Shown: in pieces, positions 5,729 to 7,539 of the stretch
Numbering within the stretch: the stretch's first letter is position 1
Layout of the letters: each line of letters begins with the position of its first letter
Assembly: GCA_013695175.1 (NCBI GenBank)
Contig: JACDAZ010000362.1
Coordinates: 1 to 7,539, forward strand
Reading direction: 5' to 3'
DNA length: 7,539 nucleotides
Origin: Flavisolibacter sp.
GTDB lineage: Bacteria > Bacteroidota > Bacteroidia > Chitinophagales > Chitinophagaceae
Translations under genes and position numbers: made by a program
The notes under the pieces: model-generated
What the model was told of the DNA's origin: nothing
Databases searched by the model: none
Seen by the model: only the letters and a program-made list of their open reading frames with translations

Positions 5729-7063
5729 ATGAAGAAAAGCATACTGTTGATTTGTAGTTATTTTGTAGTTTTTGTTGTTTCAGCTCAATCAAAATTTAAC
5801 CCCCACGAAGTATTTAATCCTGTTTTTTATCCTCAAAATGGAAATGATTTTCGCAGCGCAGGTGGAGAACCGGGTCCGCGATACTGGCAAAACAGGTCCG
5901 ACTATAAGATCAATTGTACTTTAGATACTCTGCTGAACAAAGTAACCGGCGATGTTGAAATTACTTATACTAATAACAGCCCTGATAATTTAAAATTTTT
6001 ATGGTTGCATGTAGATCAAAATATTTACAAAAGCACTTCCCGTGGAACTGCTACAACAACACAAACAGGCGGAAGGTATGCTAATGCTGCAGCTACTAAT
6101 GGTCATGTCATTAAATCTGTTTCACTTGAAGTTGATGGTAAAAAAATAAATCCTGAATTTATAATAACAGATACAAGAATGCAGGTATGGTTACCACAGG
6201 CATTAAAAGCATCAGGCAATAAAGCAAAACTTTCTATAAGTTTTGAATTCACCATTCCTGAATATGGAACAGACCGTATGGGTAGACTATCTACACGTAA
6301 TGGTGTTATTTATCAGTTAGCTCAATGGTATCCCAGGATGGCAGTTTATGATGATGTGCAGGGATGGAATATTTTGCCCTATGTTGGTGCAGGTGAGTTT
6401 TATCTTGGATATGGTGATTTTGATATTAATATTACGGCACCTGCAAATTTAATTGTAGTGAGTTCCGGTGATTTGCTAAATGAAAAAGATGTTTTGACAC
6501 AAACGCAACAAGCAAGACTAGTTAATGCCCAAAATAGCGATAAGACTGTAATAATAAGATCTGCTGAAGAAGTTATCGATCGCAGATCACGACCAACAAG
6601 TTCCAACCTTACATGGCGCTTTAAAATGCAAAATGCACGTGATGTTGCCTGGGCAGCTTCACGGTCTTTTGTTTGGGATGCTGCAAGAATAAATTTACCC
6701 AGCGGGAAAAAAGCAATTGCCATGAGTGTTTATCCTGTAGAAAGTATAAAGAGAGATGGCTGGCAAAGAAGTACAGAAATGGTAAAAGCTTCGGTTGAAC
6801 ACTATTCAAATAAATGGTTTGAATATCCATATTCTTCTATGGTAAATGTTGCCGGAATAGTTGGTGGTATGGAATATCCGGGAATTATTTTTTGCAGTCA
6901 TTCCGATACAGGTGCAGATTTATGGGGGGTTACAGATCATGAAGTTGGTCATATTTGGTTTCCGATGATAGTAGGATCTAATGAACGTAAATATGCATGG
7001 ATGGATGAAGGCTTTACAAGTTTTATAAATACTTTTTCAACAAAAGAATTTAATAAAGGGTAG
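5729..7063 (+). CDS. Secreted M1-family metallopeptidase, N-terminal part ending at a premature TAG
   Basis: These 444 codons encode the front of an M1 (gluzincin aminopeptidase-like) protein. Residues 1-20 ([20 protein letters not shown]) are a Sec signal peptide, so the protein should be exported. The N-terminal beta domain (about 55-300) includes YKINCTLDT and the [14 protein letters not shown] segment typical of Bacteroidota M1 proteins. The catalytic domain has GGMEYPG (379-385, the GAMEN-type exopeptidase motif) and the zinc site HEVGH (404-408), with Glu427 in WMDEGF exactly 18 residues later. The frame stops at TAG 7061-7063, yet the same frame continues with unmistakable M1 sequence to the window end. 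The 444-residue product would lack the catalytic tyrosine and the helical C-terminal region, so on its own it is probably inactive. The cause may be a nonsense mutation, a sequence error or readthrough. The gene follows the nucleotidyltransferase by 77 bases and is likely a separate unit. Confidence 0.85.
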   Translation: MKKSILLICSYFVVFVVSAQSKFNPHEVFNPVFYPQNGNDFRSAGGEPGPRYWQNRSDYKINCTLDTLLNKVTGDVEITYTNNSPDNLKFLWLHVDQNIYKSTSRGTATTTQTGGRYANAAATNGHVIKSVSLEVDGKKINPEFIITDTRMQVWLPQALKASGNKAKLSISFEFTIPEYGTDRMGRLSTRNGVIYQLAQWYPRMAVYDDVQGWNILPYVGAGEFYLGYGDFDINITAPANLIVVSSGDLLNEKDVLTQTQQARLVNAQNSDKTVIIRSAEEVIDRRSRPTSSNLTWRFKMQNARDVAWAASRSFVWDAARINLPSGKKAIAMSVYPVESIKRDGWQRSTEMVKASVEHYSNKWFEYPYSSMVNVAGIVGGMEYPGIIFCSHSDTGADLWGVTDHEVGHIWFPMIVGSNERKYAWMDEGFTSFINTFSTKEFNKG

Positions 7064-7539
7064 TTTGCAAATTTTTCATTTTTGCAGGGGGATGATATGT
7101 TGCAACATGTTTTTAACAGCAAAATGGATCCATTAATGACGGTACCTGAAGTGCTTCAGGAAAGAAATATTGGTGTTGCTGCTTATTTTAAACCATCCAT
7201 GATGTTGCATGCATTGCGTAATGTGGTTTTAGGTCCTGAAAGATTTGATGCAGCTTTTAAAGAATATATTAACCGTTGGGCGTATAAACATCCCACCCCA
7301 TGGGATTTTTTCAGAACAATGGAAAATGCAGGAGGCGAAGACCTAAGTTGGTTTTGGCGTGGCTGGGTATTTAATAACTGGAGGTTTGATGTTGCTGTTT
7401 CTGCTGTGCAGTATACAGATAATAAACCTGAAAATGGGGTATCCATCACCGTTAAAAATCTGGAACAAATGGTTATGCCCGTACCTGTAGTAATTAAAGA
7501 ATCAAATGGTAAAGAACATAAGTTTACATTACCGGTAGA
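7064..7539 (+). pseudogene. C-terminal part of the same M1 peptidase gene, in frame after the TAG; 3' end outside window
   Basis: Beyond the TAG, the same frame stays open for 158 codons to the window edge. It encodes the missing half of the M1 fold: MLQHVFNSKMDPLMTVPEV, then GVAAYFKPSMML with the likely catalytic Tyr (codon 486 of the whole frame, about 60 residues after the zinc Glu). HPTPWDFFRTMENAGGEDLSWFW follows, a hallmark of this family, and then a beta-rich tail (FDVAVSAVQY to FTLPV). No frameshift is needed to join the halves. About eight codons (FANFSFLQ) separate the stop from clearly conserved sequence. If translation restarted at the ATG at 7097, the fragment would lack the zinc site, so it is unlikely to work alone. 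Whether the gene is truly broken cannot be told from sequence alone. Confidence 0.75.

Noticed and set aside
7061..7087. Intron-like look of the stretch after the M1 stop (T-rich tract ending in CAG)
   Set aside because: Spliceosomal introns do not occur in bacteria, and it is far too short for a group I or II intron.
7097..7108. 12-bp palindrome ATGTTGCAACAT after the premature stop
   Set aside because: One or two such palindromes are expected by chance in 7.5 kb, and this one lies in conserved coding sequence (MLQH).

Overview
This AT-rich window looks like chromosomal DNA from a Bacteroidota species, most likely of the Chitinophagaceae/Chitinophagales type. The reasons are the protein families present (an RprY-like regulator, a Bacteroidota-type long GroES-like protein, an AmgK-like kinase fused to a RapZ C-terminal domain, and an M1 peptidase with a GGMEYPG motif), the near absence of Shine-Dalgarno sequences, and a TAnnTTTG-type promoter element. 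The lineage is inferred from recalled family resemblance, not from a database search.

Layout, left to right: (1) the 3' end of an M23 zinc peptidase gene (1-510, +), whose start lies outside the window; (2) ruvB, the Holliday-junction branch-migration motor (631-1668, +); (3) a small cysteine-containing lipoprotein of unknown function (1718-2026, +); (4) a hairpin terminator in the convergent gap (2072-2097); (5) an RprY-like OmpR-family response regulator on the minus strand (2118-2828); (6) a divergent promoter region; (7) a 123-residue GroES-like protein (2943-3314, +); (8) a two-domain protein joining an AmgK-like amino-sugar kinase to the C-terminal domain of RapZ (3408-4871, +); (9) a MurU-like sugar-1-phosphate nucleotidyltransferase 27 bases downstream (4899-5651, +); (10) a secreted M1-family metallopeptidase gene (5729 to beyond the window end, +), split by an in-frame TAG at 7061-7063.

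The most interesting part is the 3408-5651 pair. AmgK and MurU are the two steps of the known shortcut that turns cell-wall MurNAc into UDP-MurNAc. Here the kinase carries, on the same chain, a domain that in Enterobacteria senses glucosamine-6-phosphate and controls amino-sugar synthesis. This suggests a built-in metabolite sensor that links wall recycling to de novo amino-sugar supply. The gene is also the only one in the window preceded by a strong Shine-Dalgarno sequence, and a small UUCG-capped hairpin abuts that site. The other genes are ordinary housekeeping or envelope genes. No RNA genes, CRISPR arrays, insertion sequences or phage genes were seen, and no gene-free stretch exceeds about 120 bases.
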